Both the position numbers and the translations under genes were made by a program. The notes under the pieces are model-generated. The model was not told the origin of the DNA, did no database searches, and saw only the letters and a program-made list of their open reading frames with translations. From Extensimonas soli (lineage in GTDB: Bacteria; Pseudomonadota; Gammaproteobacteria; Burkholderiales; Burkholderiaceae_C): a stretch of DNA of 64,000 nt. Below, piece after piece: positions 21,049-29,933 of the stretch. Each line of letters starts with the position of its first letter. Position 1 is the stretch's first letter. The DNA is taken from assembly GCF_029211265.1 (NCBI RefSeq), contig NZ_JARGEL010000013.1, positions 1-64,000 on the forward strand. Direction: 5' to 3'.

Positions 21049-21636
21049 ATGGAAAAGCCAATGCGCAAGCCAATGGACAAGGAAGCCGGCAAGGCGTTCT
21101 CTGCCGATCACCTGGACGTATGGGCCTTTGCACAGGCCGGCGGGCAACTTGCGGGGCGCGATCAACTCCTGAAATATGAGCGACTCGTGCTGGATACGCA
21201 AGCGCCACGTGCCGATTTGTTCGTGGACTGGCAGGCCGAAGGCAGCGTGCGCAAGGCGCCGGGCGGTGTGGCGCAGGTCTGGCTGCAGCTGCGCGTGCAC
21301 GCCACGGTGCCCCTGCAGTGCCAGCGCTGCCTCGCGCCCGTCGATGTGCCGCTGGTCGTGGAGCGCGCATTTCGCTTCGTCGCCGACGAGGCCACGGCCG
21401 ACGCGCTCGACGAGGGCTGCGAGGAAGACCTGCTGGTGCTGAGTCACCGTTTCGACCTGCGTGCCCTGATCGAGGACGAGCTGATCCTCGCGCTGCCGCT
21501 TGTGCCGCTGCACGATCACTGCCCGGAGGTCGTGCCCATGGTCAGCACCGACCCGGACTTCGACGCCGCGGGTGCCGACAAGCCCCATCCTTTTGCCGCG
21601 CTGGCGGGTTTGCGCAAAGACCACGGCGAAAAGTGA
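21049..21636 (+). CDS. yceD: YceD family (DUF177) protein
   Basis: A 195-residue DUF177 protein implicated in large-subunit rRNA accumulation and conserved immediately before rpmF. It carries the paired cysteines LQCQRCLAPVDVPL, then DLRALIEDELILALPLVPLHDHC, typical of the family. The start is uncertain: ATG codons at 21049, 21061 and 21073 are in frame. The second has GGA ten bases upstream, the first has no Shine-Dalgarno sequence. I give the longest form. It is divergent from maf. Confidence 0.87.
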   Translation: MEKPMRKPMDKEAGKAFSADHLDVWAFAQAGGQLAGRDQLLKYERLVLDTQAPRADLFVDWQAEGSVRKAPGGVAQVWLQLRVHATVPLQCQRCLAPVDVPLVVERAFRFVADEATADALDEGCEEDLLVLSHRFDLRALIEDELILALPLVPLHDHCPEVVPMVSTDPDFDAAGADKPHPFAALAGLRKDHGEK

Positions 21637-21675
21637 CGGAAAATGCAAAAGTGATGAAAAACAAAGCTGCGCGGC

Positions 21676-21681
21676 TATAAT
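21676..21681 (+). promoter_or_regulatory. Candidate -10 box upstream of rpmF
   Basis: A perfect TATAAT lies 40 bp after the yceD stop, within the 240-bp gap before rpmF. The 17-base position upstream (GATGAA) is a poor -35, so activity may depend on an activator or the site may be spurious. If used, it gives rpmF a leader of roughly 190 bases containing a 39-codon open frame. Confidence 0.45.
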
Positions 21682-21717
21682 GGCGGGCTTCGCGCGAATT
21701 GCCCTTGGCTTTTGACC

Positions 21718-21837
21718 ATGGAATGCAAGCGGACGAGGTCGCTGGCGCTTGTGCGCAGTGGCCTTGAAACTGTGGATTTCGCGCGCTTTGCGGATGTCCG
21801 GCTGCATCAGGAACCCGATGAGGAACAGATCGGCTGA
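21718..21837 (+). CDS. Possible 39-residue leader ORF before rpmF
   Basis: An ATG-to-TGA frame of 40 codons reading MECKRTRSLALVRSGLETVD then FARFADVRLHQEPDEEQIG. It lies between the TATAAT at 21676 and rpmF and ends 39 bp before the rpmF ATG. No good Shine-Dalgarno sequence precedes it and I recognise no family. Short open frames are frequent in DNA this G+C rich, so it may be chance. It is listed because of its position in the rpmF leader. Confidence 0.2.
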   Translation: MECKRTRSLALVRSGLETVDFARFADVRLHQEPDEEQIG

Positions 21838-21876
21838 CCGCATTTTTACCAACCCTGTTCCAGATCAGGAGCCATC

Positions 21877-22059
21877 ATGGCCGTTCAGCAAAACAAAAAG
21901 TCCCCTTCCAAGCGTGGCATGCACCGCTCGCACAACGCCCTGAGCGTGCCGGGCATCGCCGTTGAGCCCACCACGGGCGAGACCCATCTGCGCCACCACA
22001 TCAGCCCCAACGGTTTCTACCGTGGGCGTCAGGTGCTCAAGAACAAGTCCGAACTCTGA
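21877..22059 (+). CDS. rpmF: 50S ribosomal protein L32
   Basis: The 60-residue L32 begins [20 protein letters not shown] and matches the proteobacterial family in length and sequence; no zinc cysteines are present, as is usual for this branch. AGGAG lies seven bases before the ATG. It keeps the classical yceD-rpmF-plsX-fab order that links ribosome and fatty-acid synthesis. An intrinsic terminator follows it directly. Confidence 0.98.
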   Translation: MAVQQNKKSPSKRGMHRSHNALSVPGIAVEPTTGETHLRHHISPNGFYRGRQVLKNKSEL

Positions 22060-22078
22060 TTTCCGTTTTCGGCGCAAG

Positions 22079-22114
22079 GCCCGTTGCTACTTTTGACGTA
22101 GCGCGGGCTTTTTT
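22079..22114 (+). terminator. Intrinsic terminator between rpmF and plsX
   Basis: Arms GCCCGTTGCTAC (22079-22090) and GTAGCGCGGGC (22098-22108) pair around a 7-base loop, with one small internal mismatch, followed by six T residues. It lies 20 bp after the rpmF stop, so part of the rpmF transcripts should end before plsX. Partial read-through would set the ratio of L32 to fatty-acid enzymes. Confidence 0.8.
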
Positions 22115-22161
22115 GTGAACCTTTCCTTTTCTGGCCTGTGCGAGGGTTGGAGTGGGCCTTC

Positions 22162-23211
22162 ATGATCACACTGGCTGTTGACTGCATGGGCGGCGACCAT
22201 GGTCCGCCCGTCACGCTTGCGGCGTGCCGGAAGTTTCTCGAGCGCCATGCGGACGCGCGCCTGTTGCTGGTGGGTCTGCCCGACAGCTTGCGCGCGTTCG
22301 CGCACGAGCGTGCCGAGGTGGTTCCCGCGACCGAGGTCGTCACCATGGACGACCCCATCGAAGTCGCGCTGCGCAAAAAAAAGGATTCGTCCATGCGCGT
22401 GGCCATCCAGCAGGTCAAGGACGGCGCGGCCGCGGCGGCTGTTTCGGCGGGCAATACGGGCGCGCTGATGGCGATCGCGCGCTACCTGCTCAAGACGCTC
22501 GAAGGCATAGACCGGCCCGCCATCGCGACGCAATTGCCCAATGCCAAAGGCGCTGCAACCACGGTGCTGGACTTGGGTGCGAACGTCGATTGCACGGCCG
22601 AGCATTTGTTGCAGTTCGCCGTGATGGGTTCGGCCCTGGTGTCGGTGTTGCAGGGCGGCGAGCCCACGGTGGGCTTGCTCAACATCGGCGAAGAAGCCAT
22701 CAAAGGTGGCGATACGATCAAAAAAGCCGGTGAACTTCTGCGATCTGCGGCCAATTCGGGTGATCTGCGCTTTCAGGGCAACGTCGAGGGCAATGACATT
22801 TTCAAGGGCACGGTCGATATCGTCGTGTGTGACGGTTTCGTGGGCAATGTCGCGCTCAAGGCCAGCGAAGGCGTGGCGGCAATGATCGTCAATGGCCTCA
22901 AACAAGAGTTTGCACGCAACATCTTCACCAAAATTGCCGCGATCGTCGCCTATCCTGTTCTGAGGGCGCTCATGAAACGCATGGATTATCGGCGTTACAA
23001 CGGCGCCGCGCTGCTCGGGCTGCGCGGGCTGGTGTTCAAGAGCCACGGCTCGGCCGACGCGCTGGCTTTCGAGCAGGCGCTCAACCGCGCGTATGATGCG
23101 GCCCGAAACAAACTGCTCGACCGCGTCCAGGCGCAGATCGCCCATGCAGCGCCCTTGTTGCTGCCCGTGGAGCCTCTGGCATCCGGCGCGGCGGCGATGA
23201 CCCGATCATGA
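22162..23211 (+). CDS. plsX: Phosphate acyltransferase PlsX
   Basis: Converts acyl-ACP to acyl-phosphate, the first step of phospholipid synthesis by the PlsX/PlsY route, as a peripheral membrane enzyme. The 349-residue protein begins [15 protein letters not shown], with [37 protein letters not shown] and [20 protein letters not shown]. The ATG at 22162 has GGAG nine bases upstream; an in-frame GTG at 22138 is less likely. Its stop overlaps the fabH start by four bases. Confidence 0.97.
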   Translation: MITLAVDCMGGDHGPPVTLAACRKFLERHADARLLLVGLPDSLRAFAHERAEVVPATEVVTMDDPIEVALRKKKDSSMRVAIQQVKDGAAAAAVSAGNTGALMAIARYLLKTLEGIDRPAIATQLPNAKGAATTVLDLGANVDCTAEHLLQFAVMGSALVSVLQGGEPTVGLLNIGEEAIKGGDTIKKAGELLRSAANSGDLRFQGNVEGNDIFKGTVDIVVCDGFVGNVALKASEGVAAMIVNGLKQEFARNIFTKIAAIVAYPVLRALMKRMDYRRYNGAALLGLRGLVFKSHGSADALAFEQALNRAYDAARNKLLDRVQAQIAHAAPLLLPVEPLASGAAAMTRS

Positions 23212-24185
23212 CCCTGTATTCCCGCATCACTGGCACCGGCAGCTATTTGCCGCCGCGTCGTCTCACCAACGCCGATCTCGTGGCCGACCTGGCGCAGCGT
23301 GGCATCGAAAGCTCCGACGCATGGATCGTCGAGCGCACCGGCATCCGCGCGCGCCATTTCGCTGCGCCCGATGTCACGAGCAGCGAACTGGGCGTGGAGG
23401 CCGCGCGCCGCGCCTTGCAGGCCGCCGGCCTGCAGCCGCAGGACATAGACCTGATCATCGTCGCGACTTCGACGCCCGACATGGTCTTCCCGTCGACGGC
23501 CTGCATTTTGCAAAACAAGCTCGGCGCCAACGGTTGCCCGGCCTTCGACGTACAGGCCGTGTGCACGGGCTTCATCTACGCGCTCACCGTGGCCGACGCC
23601 ATGATCCGCGCCGGCAGCACGCGGCGCGCTCTGGTGGTTGGTGCCGAGGTGTTCAGCCGCATCCTCGACTTCAACGACCGCGGCACCTGCGTGCTGTTTG
23701 GTGATGGCGCGGGCGCGGTGGTGCTCGAAGCCTCGGAAACGCCGGGCATCCTCGCGAGCGATTTGCACGCCGACGGCAAATACGTGGACATCCTCTGCGT
23801 GCCGGGGCATGTGTCGGGCGGGCAGGTGATCGGCGACCCGCTGCTCAAGATGGACGGGCAGGCGGTGTTCAAGCTCGCCGTGGGCCTGCTCGAAAAAGCC
23901 GCGCACGCCACGCTCGGCAAGGCCGGCCTGCACGAGGCCGACATCGACTGGATGATCCCGCACCAGGCCAACATCCGCATCATGCAGGCCACGGCCAGGA
24001 AGCTCAAGCTGCCTATGGACAAGGTGGTGGTCACGGTGGACCAGCATGGCAACACCTCTGCCGCCTCGATTCCGCTCGCGCTCGACCACAGCGTGCGCAC
24101 GGGGCAGGTGCAAAAAGGCCAGACGCTGCTGCTCGAAGGGGTGGGCGGCGGCTTCACCTGGGGCGCGGTTCTCCTGAAGTTGTAG
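23208..24185 (+). CDS. fabH: 3-oxoacyl-ACP synthase III
   Basis: Condenses acetyl-CoA (or another starter) with malonyl-ACP to start fatty-acid synthesis. The 325-residue thiolase-fold enzyme has the catalytic Cys119 in [13 protein letters not shown], His in [12 protein letters not shown] and Asn in [13 protein letters not shown], and the C-terminal [15 protein letters not shown]. It is translationally coupled to plsX by an ATGA overlap. Its TAG stop is the first triplet of a dispersed repeat copy that fills the gap to fabD. Confidence 0.97.
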   Translation: MTLYSRITGTGSYLPPRRLTNADLVADLAQRGIESSDAWIVERTGIRARHFAAPDVTSSELGVEAARRALQAAGLQPQDIDLIIVATSTPDMVFPSTACILQNKLGANGCPAFDVQAVCTGFIYALTVADAMIRAGSTRRALVVGAEVFSRILDFNDRGTCVLFGDGAGAVVLEASETPGILASDLHADGKYVDILCVPGHVSGGQVIGDPLLKMDGQAVFKLAVGLLEKAAHATLGKAGLHEADIDWMIPHQANIRIMQATARKLKLPMDKVVVTVDQHGNTSAASIPLALDHSVRTGQVQKGQTLLLEGVGGGFTWGAVLLKL

Positions 24186-24231
24186 CTGCTTGCGCCTGAT
24201 TCGTCTGCATAAAAGCCGTTTTTCACTCAAA
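24183..24231 (+). repeat. Dispersed AGCTGCTTG-type repeat, copy 3
   Basis: TAGCTGCTTGCGCCTGATTC followed by a spacer and AAAAGCCGTTTTTCACTC. It starts with the fabH stop codon and fills most of the 54-bp fabH-fabD gap. The fabD start has no recognisable Shine-Dalgarno sequence behind it. Confidence 0.6.
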
Positions 24232-24239
24232 CTTTTGCC

Positions 24240-25190
24240 ATGAAATCTTTTGCCTTCGTATTCCCCGGCCAGGGCTCGCAAGCCGTGGGCATGCTCGACG
24301 GCTGGGGTGATCATCCTGCCGTGGTGCAAACCCTGCAGGAGGCGAGCGCCGCGCTGGGCGAAGACATGGGCCGCCTGATCAAAGAAGGCCCCAAGGAAGC
24401 GCTCGCGCTCACGACCAACACGCAGCCCGTGATGCTCGTCGCGGGCGTCGCGGCCTGGCGTGTCTGGCGTGCCGAAGGCGGCGCACTGCCGGCGGCCGTG
24501 GCCGGACATTCGCTCGGTGAATACTCGGCGCTGGTCGCGGCGGGCGTGCTCACGCTCGCGCAGGCCGCGCCGCTCGTGCGCCTGCGCGCCGCCGCGATGC
24601 AGGAGGCCGTGCCCGTGGGCGCGGGCGCGATGGCTGCGATCCTCGGCCTGCCCGCCGACAAGGTGGTGGCAGGCAGCGCGCAGGCCGCGGCCACGTTCGA
24701 CGCGGGCAGCACCGAAGTGGTCGAAGCGGTGAACTTCAACGACCCGATTCAAACCGTGATCGCCGGCACCAAGGCCGCGGTGGACAAGGCCTGCGAACTG
24801 CTCAAGGCCGCAGGCGCCAAGCGCGCGCTGCCGCTGCCCGTATCGGCGCCGTTCCATTCCAGTCTCATGAAGCCCGCCGCCGAAAAGCTGCGTGCTGCGC
24901 TGGCGCAGGTGCCGCTGGCCGCGCCGCAGATTCCTGTTGTGAACAACGTCGATGTGGCCGTGCAGCAAGACCCTGACGCGATCCGTGACGCGCTTTACCG
25001 CCAGGCTTTCCGCCCCGTGCGCTGGGTCGAGTGCGTGCAGACGCTCAAGGTGCGCGGCGTGACGCACGTCATCGAATGCGGCCCGGGCAAGGTGCTCGCG
25101 GGCCTGACCAAGCGCATAGACCCTGAATTGGTCGGCGCGGCTTTGTACGATCCGGCCACCTTGGCCGAAGTGCGGGAGTTGCTGGCATGA
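24240..25190 (+). CDS. fabD: Malonyl-CoA:ACP transacylase
   Basis: Loads malonyl groups onto ACP. The 316-residue protein begins MKSFAFVFPGQGSQAVGM, has the nucleophile Ser91 in AGHSLGEYSALVAAG, the malonyl-binding Arg in VRLRAAAMQ, the catalytic His in SAPFHSSLMKPA, and the closing ECGPGKVLAGLTKRI. It overlaps fabG by four bases. It is separated from fabH by a repeat copy rather than by coupled translation. Confidence 0.97.
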   Translation: MKSFAFVFPGQGSQAVGMLDGWGDHPAVVQTLQEASAALGEDMGRLIKEGPKEALALTTNTQPVMLVAGVAAWRVWRAEGGALPAAVAGHSLGEYSALVAAGVLTLAQAAPLVRLRAAAMQEAVPVGAGAMAAILGLPADKVVAGSAQAAATFDAGSTEVVEAVNFNDPIQTVIAGTKAAVDKACELLKAAGAKRALPLPVSAPFHSSLMKPAAEKLRAALAQVPLAAPQIPVVNNVDVAVQQDPDAIRDALYRQAFRPVRWVECVQTLKVRGVTHVIECGPGKVLAGLTKRIDPELVGAALYDPATLAEVRELLA

Positions 25191-25939
25191 CGACCCTTGA
25201 AACATCCCCCGCCGCGCAGGTGGCGCTGGTCACGGGCGCCTCGCGCGGCATAGGTGCGGCGATTGCGCTCGAACTTGCCGCGCGCGGCTATCAGGTGATA
25301 GGCACGGCCACGACCGACGAGGGCGCGGCGCGCATCGGCCAGGCGCTGTCGGCCTATGCGGACTGTCGTGGCGTGGCGTGCAACGTCAACGATGCCGCCG
25401 GCGTCGAGGCGCTCGTCGATGGCATCGTCAAGCAGCACGGCGGGCTGCACGTGCTCGTGAACAACGCCGGCATCACGCGCGACACCCTGGCCATGCGCAT
25501 GAAGGACGAGGACTGGGACGCCGTCATGGACACCAACCTCAAGGCCGTGTTTCGTCTCGCCCGGGCCGCGATCCGCCCCATGATGAAGCAGCGCTTCGGG
25601 CGCATCATCAACATCACCAGCGTGGTTGGAGCCTCTGGCAACCCGGGCCAGGCCAATTACGCCGCCGCCAAGGCCGGCGTCGCAGGCATGACGCGCTCGC
25701 TCGCACGCGAGCTCGGCAGCCGCGGCATCACGGTGAACTGCGTCGCGCCGGGCTTCATCGAGACCGACATGACCGCGCACCTGCCCGAAGAGCAGCGCAA
25801 GGCGCTGCAGACGCAGATCGCCGTCGGGCACCTGGGCAAACCCGCCGACATCGCGCACGCCGTGGCCTACCTCGCGTCTGCGGGTGCGGGCTACGTGACG
25901 GGGCAGGAGCTGCACGTCAACGGCGGCATGTATATGTAA
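25187..25939 (+). CDS. fabG: 3-oxoacyl-ACP reductase
   Basis: NADPH-dependent reduction of 3-oxoacyl-ACP in fatty-acid elongation. The 250-residue short-chain dehydrogenase has TGASRGIG (16-23), NNAGITRDTLAMRMKDEDW, the catalytic Ser in NITSVVGASG, the YAAAKAG active-site pair and the C-terminal GAGYVTGQELHVNGGMYM, a FabG signature. Translation is coupled to fabD through ATGA. Confidence 0.97.
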   Translation: MTTLETSPAAQVALVTGASRGIGAAIALELAARGYQVIGTATTDEGAARIGQALSAYADCRGVACNVNDAAGVEALVDGIVKQHGGLHVLVNNAGITRDTLAMRMKDEDWDAVMDTNLKAVFRLARAAIRPMMKQRFGRIINITSVVGASGNPGQANYAAAKAGVAGMTRSLARELGSRGITVNCVAPGFIETDMTAHLPEEQRKALQTQIAVGHLGKPADIAHAVAYLASAGAGYVTGQELHVNGGMYM

Positions 25940-26041
25940 GCTTGGCATATGCAAGTCTGGCCAGGCGCCAGGGCAAGCCAACTTTCCGCCGCATCGTCCG
26001 TACGGCAGGCCGCGCGCAAACAGTGTGTTTCGTGCAGCTAG

Positions 26042-26317
<276 letters not shown>

Positions 26318-26470
26318 CATTCCTTTCATGATGGACGCAAATCGGGCGCCCGCAAGGCGTTCCTCCGTGGCAACATCGGCCTGCCCCCGTTTGCGCAAGC
26401 CCCATCGCCATGCGGCGACTTTCGGGCACTCCATCCCCGCCTTTGAGCGCTCCGCAGAAGGTTTTTTCGC

Positions 26471-27715
26471 ATGAGCCGTCGTCGCGTCGTCGTGACCGGT
26501 CTGGGTTGCATCAGCCCCGTGGGCAACACGGTTGCTGAGGCCTGGGCCAACATTCTTGCCGGCCGCTCCGGCATCGGCCCCATCACCAAGTTCGATGCGT
26601 CGAATTTCTCGTGCAGGATTGCCGGGGAAGTCAAAGGCTTCGACGTCGAGTCCTACATGAGCGCCAAGGATGCGCGCAGCATGGACACCTTCATCCACTA
26701 CGGCATCGCCGCTGCCGAGCAGGCCGTGCGCGACGCCGGCCTGCCCACGGGCGAGGCCCTCGATGAAGAAACCGCGGCGCGCATAGGCTGCGTGATGGGC
26801 TCAGGGATCGGCGGCCTGCCGATGATAGAAAACACCCACGCCGAGCTGGTGGCGCGCGGGCCGCGGCGCATCACGCCGTTTTTCGTGCCCGCGTCCATCA
26901 TCAACATGGTGGCGGGGCATGTGTCCATGCGCTTTGGCTTCAAGGGGCCGAATCTTTCGGTGGTCACGGCCTGTACCACGGGCCTGCACTGCATTGGCGA
27001 GGCCGGGCGCATGATCGAATACGGCGATGCCGACGTGGTGATCGCGGGCGGTACCGAGGCCACGGTGTCGCCGCTCGGGGTGGGCGGCTTTGCCGCGATG
27101 CGCGCACTCTCCACGCGCAACGACGATCCGCAAACCGCCTCGCGCCCCTGGGACAAAGACCGCGACGGCTTCGTGCTCGGCGAGGGCGCGGGCGTCATGG
27201 TGCTCGAATCCTACGAGCATGCCAAGGCACGCGGCGCAAAAATCTATGCCGAGCTGACGGGCTTCGGCATGAGCGCCGACGCCGGCCACATCACGGCGCC
27301 GAGCATGGACGGCCCGCGCCGCGCCATGCTCAACGCGCTGCGCAATGCGGGCGTGGCGCCCGAGGCGATCGATTACCTCAACGCACACGGCACTTCGACA
27401 CCGCTGGGCGACGTCAACGAAACCAAGGCGATCAAGGCCGCCCTGGGCGCGCATGCGCAGAACGTCGTGGTCAGTTCGACCAAGTCGATGACGGGGCATT
27501 TGCTTGGCGGTGCCGGCGGCGTGGAGAGCGTGTTCACGGTGCTCGCGCTGCACGAGCAAAAAATCCCGCCCACGATCAACCTGTTGGCGCAAGACCCCGA
27601 GTGCGACCTCGACTACTGCGCCAACGTCGCGCGCGACGCAAAAATCGAAGTCGCGATGAAAAACAATTTCGGCTTCGGCGGCACGAACGGCACCTTGATT
27701 TTCCAGCGCGTCTGA
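26471..27715 (+). CDS. fabF: 3-oxoacyl-ACP synthase II
   Basis: Elongating condensing enzyme of type II fatty-acid synthesis. The 414-residue protein begins MSRRRVVVTGLGCISPVGN. It has the nucleophilic Cys in SVVTACTTGLHCIGEA, the first His in NAHGTSTPLGDVNE and the second in STKSMTGHLLGGAGG, and ends NNFGFGGTNGTLIF. It ends the fab block and is followed 52 bp later by the small membrane protein gene that is coupled to rpoE. Confidence 0.97.
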   Translation: MSRRRVVVTGLGCISPVGNTVAEAWANILAGRSGIGPITKFDASNFSCRIAGEVKGFDVESYMSAKDARSMDTFIHYGIAAAEQAVRDAGLPTGEALDEETAARIGCVMGSGIGGLPMIENTHAELVARGPRRITPFFVPASIINMVAGHVSMRFGFKGPNLSVVTACTTGLHCIGEAGRMIEYGDADVVIAGGTEATVSPLGVGGFAAMRALSTRNDDPQTASRPWDKDRDGFVLGEGAGVMVLESYEHAKARGAKIYAELTGFGMSADAGHITAPSMDGPRRAMLNALRNAGVAPEAIDYLNAHGTSTPLGDVNETKAIKAALGAHAQNVVVSSTKSMTGHLLGGAGGVESVFTVLALHEQKIPPTINLLAQDPECDLDYCANVARDAKIEVAMKNNFGFGGTNGTLIFQRV

Positions 27716-27767
27716 ATTGCGCGCTGGTGTATCGTCGGATGCCAGGCCGCCTTTCCAGCATGGGCTG

Positions 27768-28295
27768 ATGCGCTTGGCATCCCTGCAAACACCCCCTCCT
27801 GTGCATTACCCCGCTGGGCGCACGCGGCTGCTTGGGGCTGCTTTGCTGGCGCTCGCCGCGGCGGGTGCGGTGGTGCTTGCCTTGTGGGTGGCGCAAGGGG
27901 CAGGAACCTCACCCCGGCGCATCGCGATGGCCGCTGCGCTGTGTCTGGCATGCAACGGCTGCGCATGGCACTTTTGGCGCCGCCTGCCGCAAGGCGTGCT
28001 GCACTGGGATGGCCAGCGCTGGCACTTCGAAAATCGCAGCGAGGGCCGCGGGCCGGGCGGCCTGTCTGCCGAGGGCGTTCCTGAAGTGCTGCTGGACTTG
28101 CAAAACCATCTGGCGCTGCGCTGGCGCAGCGCGCAGGGGCACAGCAGATGGCTGTGGCTCACGCGCGTTACCGACGCGGCACGCTGGGCGGACTTGCGCC
28201 GCGCCGTGCATGCGCGCGTCCCGGATGTGGCAGCCGACGCAGCCAGCGCAGAAAATGCCCAGGCCGCATCCCCAGATGCGGCACGATCCGCATGA
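27768..28295 (+). CDS. Hypothetical membrane protein between fabF and rpoE
   Basis: A 175-residue protein I do not recognise by function. After a short basic N-terminus there are two hydrophobic segments (about residues 20-45 and 50-65, LLGAALLALAAAGAVVLALWV and RIAMAAALCLACNGCAWHFW). A soluble part follows with HWDGQRWHFE, LDLQNHLALRWRS and RWLWLTRV, which looks like a beta-rich domain. The ATG at 27768 is preferred over an in-frame TTG right after fabF. Its TGA overlaps the rpoE ATG by four bases, so the sigma factor gene is translationally coupled to it. Confidence 0.65.
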   Translation: MRLASLQTPPPVHYPAGRTRLLGAALLALAAAGAVVLALWVAQGAGTSPRRIAMAAALCLACNGCAWHFWRRLPQGVLHWDGQRWHFENRSEGRGPGGLSAEGVPEVLLDLQNHLALRWRSAQGHSRWLWLTRVTDAARWADLRRAVHARVPDVAADAASAENAQAASPDAARSA

Positions 28296-28927
28296 GCGCA
28301 CCTCAGTCCTCCCCCCATCCTGCAGCGCTCGACAGCGACCTGCCGCTCGTCGAGCGCGCGCGCGCGGGCGACCAGCACGCGTTTGCGCTGCTCGTACACA
28401 AATACCAGCGGCGCATCGAGCGCCTGATCGCGCGCATGGTGCGCGACACCGACCTGGTGCAAGACATTGCGCAGGAGACGTTCCTGCGCGCCTACCGCGC
28501 CCTGCACCAGTTCCGCGGTGACGCGCAGTTCTACACCTGGCTGTACCGTATCGCGGTGAACACCGCGAAGAAGGCGTTGCTCGAATTGAAGCGCGACCCC
28601 GTGGTGTATGAGAACGCCATGTCTCCGGCTGCCGAGGAGGATGAAACTTTCCGCCCCGAGCAAGAACCAACGAGCACCGAGACCCCGGAAGCCGAACTCG
28701 CGGCGCGTGAGGTGGCCGTGGCCGTGCAGGCCGCCGTGGCCGCGCTGCCCGAAGACCTGCGCGAGGCCTTGCTGCTGCGCGAGATCGAGGGCCTGAGCTA
28801 CGAGGAGATCGCCGCGGCCATGGGCACGCCCATAGGCACGGTGCGTTCGCGGATTTTCCGCGCGCGTGAGGCGGTGTCGGCGCGCGTACGCCCGCTGCTC
28901 GAAAACCAGTCGGGCAAGCGTTGGTGA
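28292..28927 (+). CDS. rpoE: RNA polymerase sigma-E (ECF) factor
   Basis: A 211-residue ECF sigma factor for the envelope stress response. Region 2 spans about residues 20-95 with HKYQRRIERLIARMVRDTD, VQDIAQETFLRAYRALHQFRG and FYTWLYRIAVNTAKK. Region 4 near the C-terminus has LPEDLREALLLREIEGLSYEEIAAAMGTPIGTVRSRIFRAR. The ATG at 28292 gives the normal E. coli-like length and overlaps the upstream gene by four bases. rseA follows after 44 bp. Confidence 0.95.
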   Translation: MSAPQSSPHPAALDSDLPLVERARAGDQHAFALLVHKYQRRIERLIARMVRDTDLVQDIAQETFLRAYRALHQFRGDAQFYTWLYRIAVNTAKKALLELKRDPVVYENAMSPAAEEDETFRPEQEPTSTETPEAELAAREVAVAVQAAVAALPEDLREALLLREIEGLSYEEIAAAMGTPIGTVRSRIFRAREAVSARVRPLLENQSGKRW

Positions 28928-28971
28928 GCGGTGGCCGGTGGTGCAGCGCAGAGGAACAAAAAGGTGCAGCT

Positions 28972-29592
28972 ATGGCGGATGAATCGAACAATGCAGTGAG
29001 ACAAGCGGAACTGCTCTCGGCCCTGGCCGACGGCGTACTGGCGGGCGAGGAACTGGCGCAGGCCCTGGACTTGGCCGCGCACACCGAGGCGCAGCAGACC
29101 TGGCAGGTTTATCAACTCGTGGGCGACGTGCTGCGCGCGCCCGAGCTTGCGGCGTATGGCCGCAATGCACTTGCCGAAAGGGTGTGCGCGCAACTTGCGC
29201 AGCAAGAGCTGCGATTGCAAACCGCGGCGGAGGAGATGGCAGAAATGCGGGCCGCCGCAGCACCGGCGCGCACTGAAGCCGCAAATGCAGCGCAGTTCCG
29301 CTGGAAGTGGGTGGTGGGCCTGGCATCCGTGGCCACGGTGGCCGTGGTCGGCTGGGGCGTGTTCGGCGCGGTGCACGAGGAAGGGGGCAGTGCCGTGCAA
29401 CTGGCAGCCAGCCAGCCCGCGGCGCCGCTGGTGGCGGTGGCCGATCCCAACGGTGCACAGCAACCCATGCTGCGCGACCCGCGGCTCGACGAACTGCTCG
29501 CCGCGCACCAGCAGTACGGCTACACGCCGGCCTTGCAAATGCCGGCGGGCTTTTTGCGCAACGCGGCGTTCGAATCTGCGGGGCGGCGGTGA
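28972..29592 (+). CDS. rseA: Anti-sigma-E factor RseA-like protein
   Basis: A 206-residue single-pass inner-membrane protein expected to hold RpoE until cleaved by DegS/RseP. The N-terminal cytoplasmic part has the RseA signature QAELLSALADGVLAGEELAQ and TWQVYQLVGDVLRAPEL. A single membrane helix WVVGLASVATVAVVGWGVFG lies near residues 110-130. The periplasmic part ends with QYGYTPALQMPAGFLRNAAF. The ATG at 28972 has AAGGTG upstream. In related genomes rseB and a DegP-like gene usually follow; here miniature elements begin 11 bp after the stop. Confidence 0.9.
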   Translation: MADESNNAVRQAELLSALADGVLAGEELAQALDLAAHTEAQQTWQVYQLVGDVLRAPELAAYGRNALAERVCAQLAQQELRLQTAAEEMAEMRAAAAPARTEAANAAQFRWKWVVGLASVATVAVVGWGVFGAVHEEGGSAVQLAASQPAAPLVAVADPNGAQQPMLRDPRLDELLAAHQQYGYTPALQMPAGFLRNAAFESAGRR

Positions 29593-29602
29593 ACCTTCAC
29601 CG

Positions 29603-29768
29603 CTAGTGTAGTGTTCGACGCTATCTGCGACATAAAACCGCGTCTTTTCGGCCCGGGCCGCGTTGCAAATTCTCGCGATACCACCCAGTATCGCTGCGGT
29701 TTGCGCCTTGCCCAGACCAAAAATCCATCGGTTTTATTTGTCGCATCAAGCATCAAACACTACACTAG
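29603..29768. mobile_element. CTAG-flanked miniature inverted-repeat element 1
   Basis: Between CTAG at 29603-29606 and CTAG at 29765-29768 lie 158 bp whose ends are inverted copies of each other over about 36 bases. Both begin TGTAGTGTT, continue with a GACGC/GATGC block and TGCGAC, and end in AAATAAAACCG or ATAAAACCG. No reading frame spans it. It directly follows rseA and shares its right CTAG with the next element. The ends differ from those of the resident IS, so a different transposase would be needed. Confidence 0.75.
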
Positions 29769-29933
29769 GAGCCTGTCGGACTTTGGGCGTCGAAAGCGAG
29801 AAGGTGCCCCAGCGAGACCAGTTTTTGCCGGATTCGCCGCCCCATAGCGGGACTATGGGACAAGAAGACGGTAAAAAATGGGCCGCTGCGGCGCATTCGC
29901 AGCCGACGACTCCAAAGCCCGACAGGCTCCTAG
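29765..29933. mobile_element. CTAG-flanked miniature element 2, ends related to the IS1182-type element
   Basis: 161 bp between CTAG at 29765-29768 and 29930-29933. The ends GAGCCTGTCGGACTTTGG (left) and, inverted, GAGCCTGTCGGGCTTTGG (right) pair almost perfectly. They share GCCTGTCGGACTT with the ends of the IS at 10660-12185, which is also CTAG-flanked. It has no gene. It looks like a non-autonomous derivative that could be moved by such a transposase. Confidence 0.78.
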
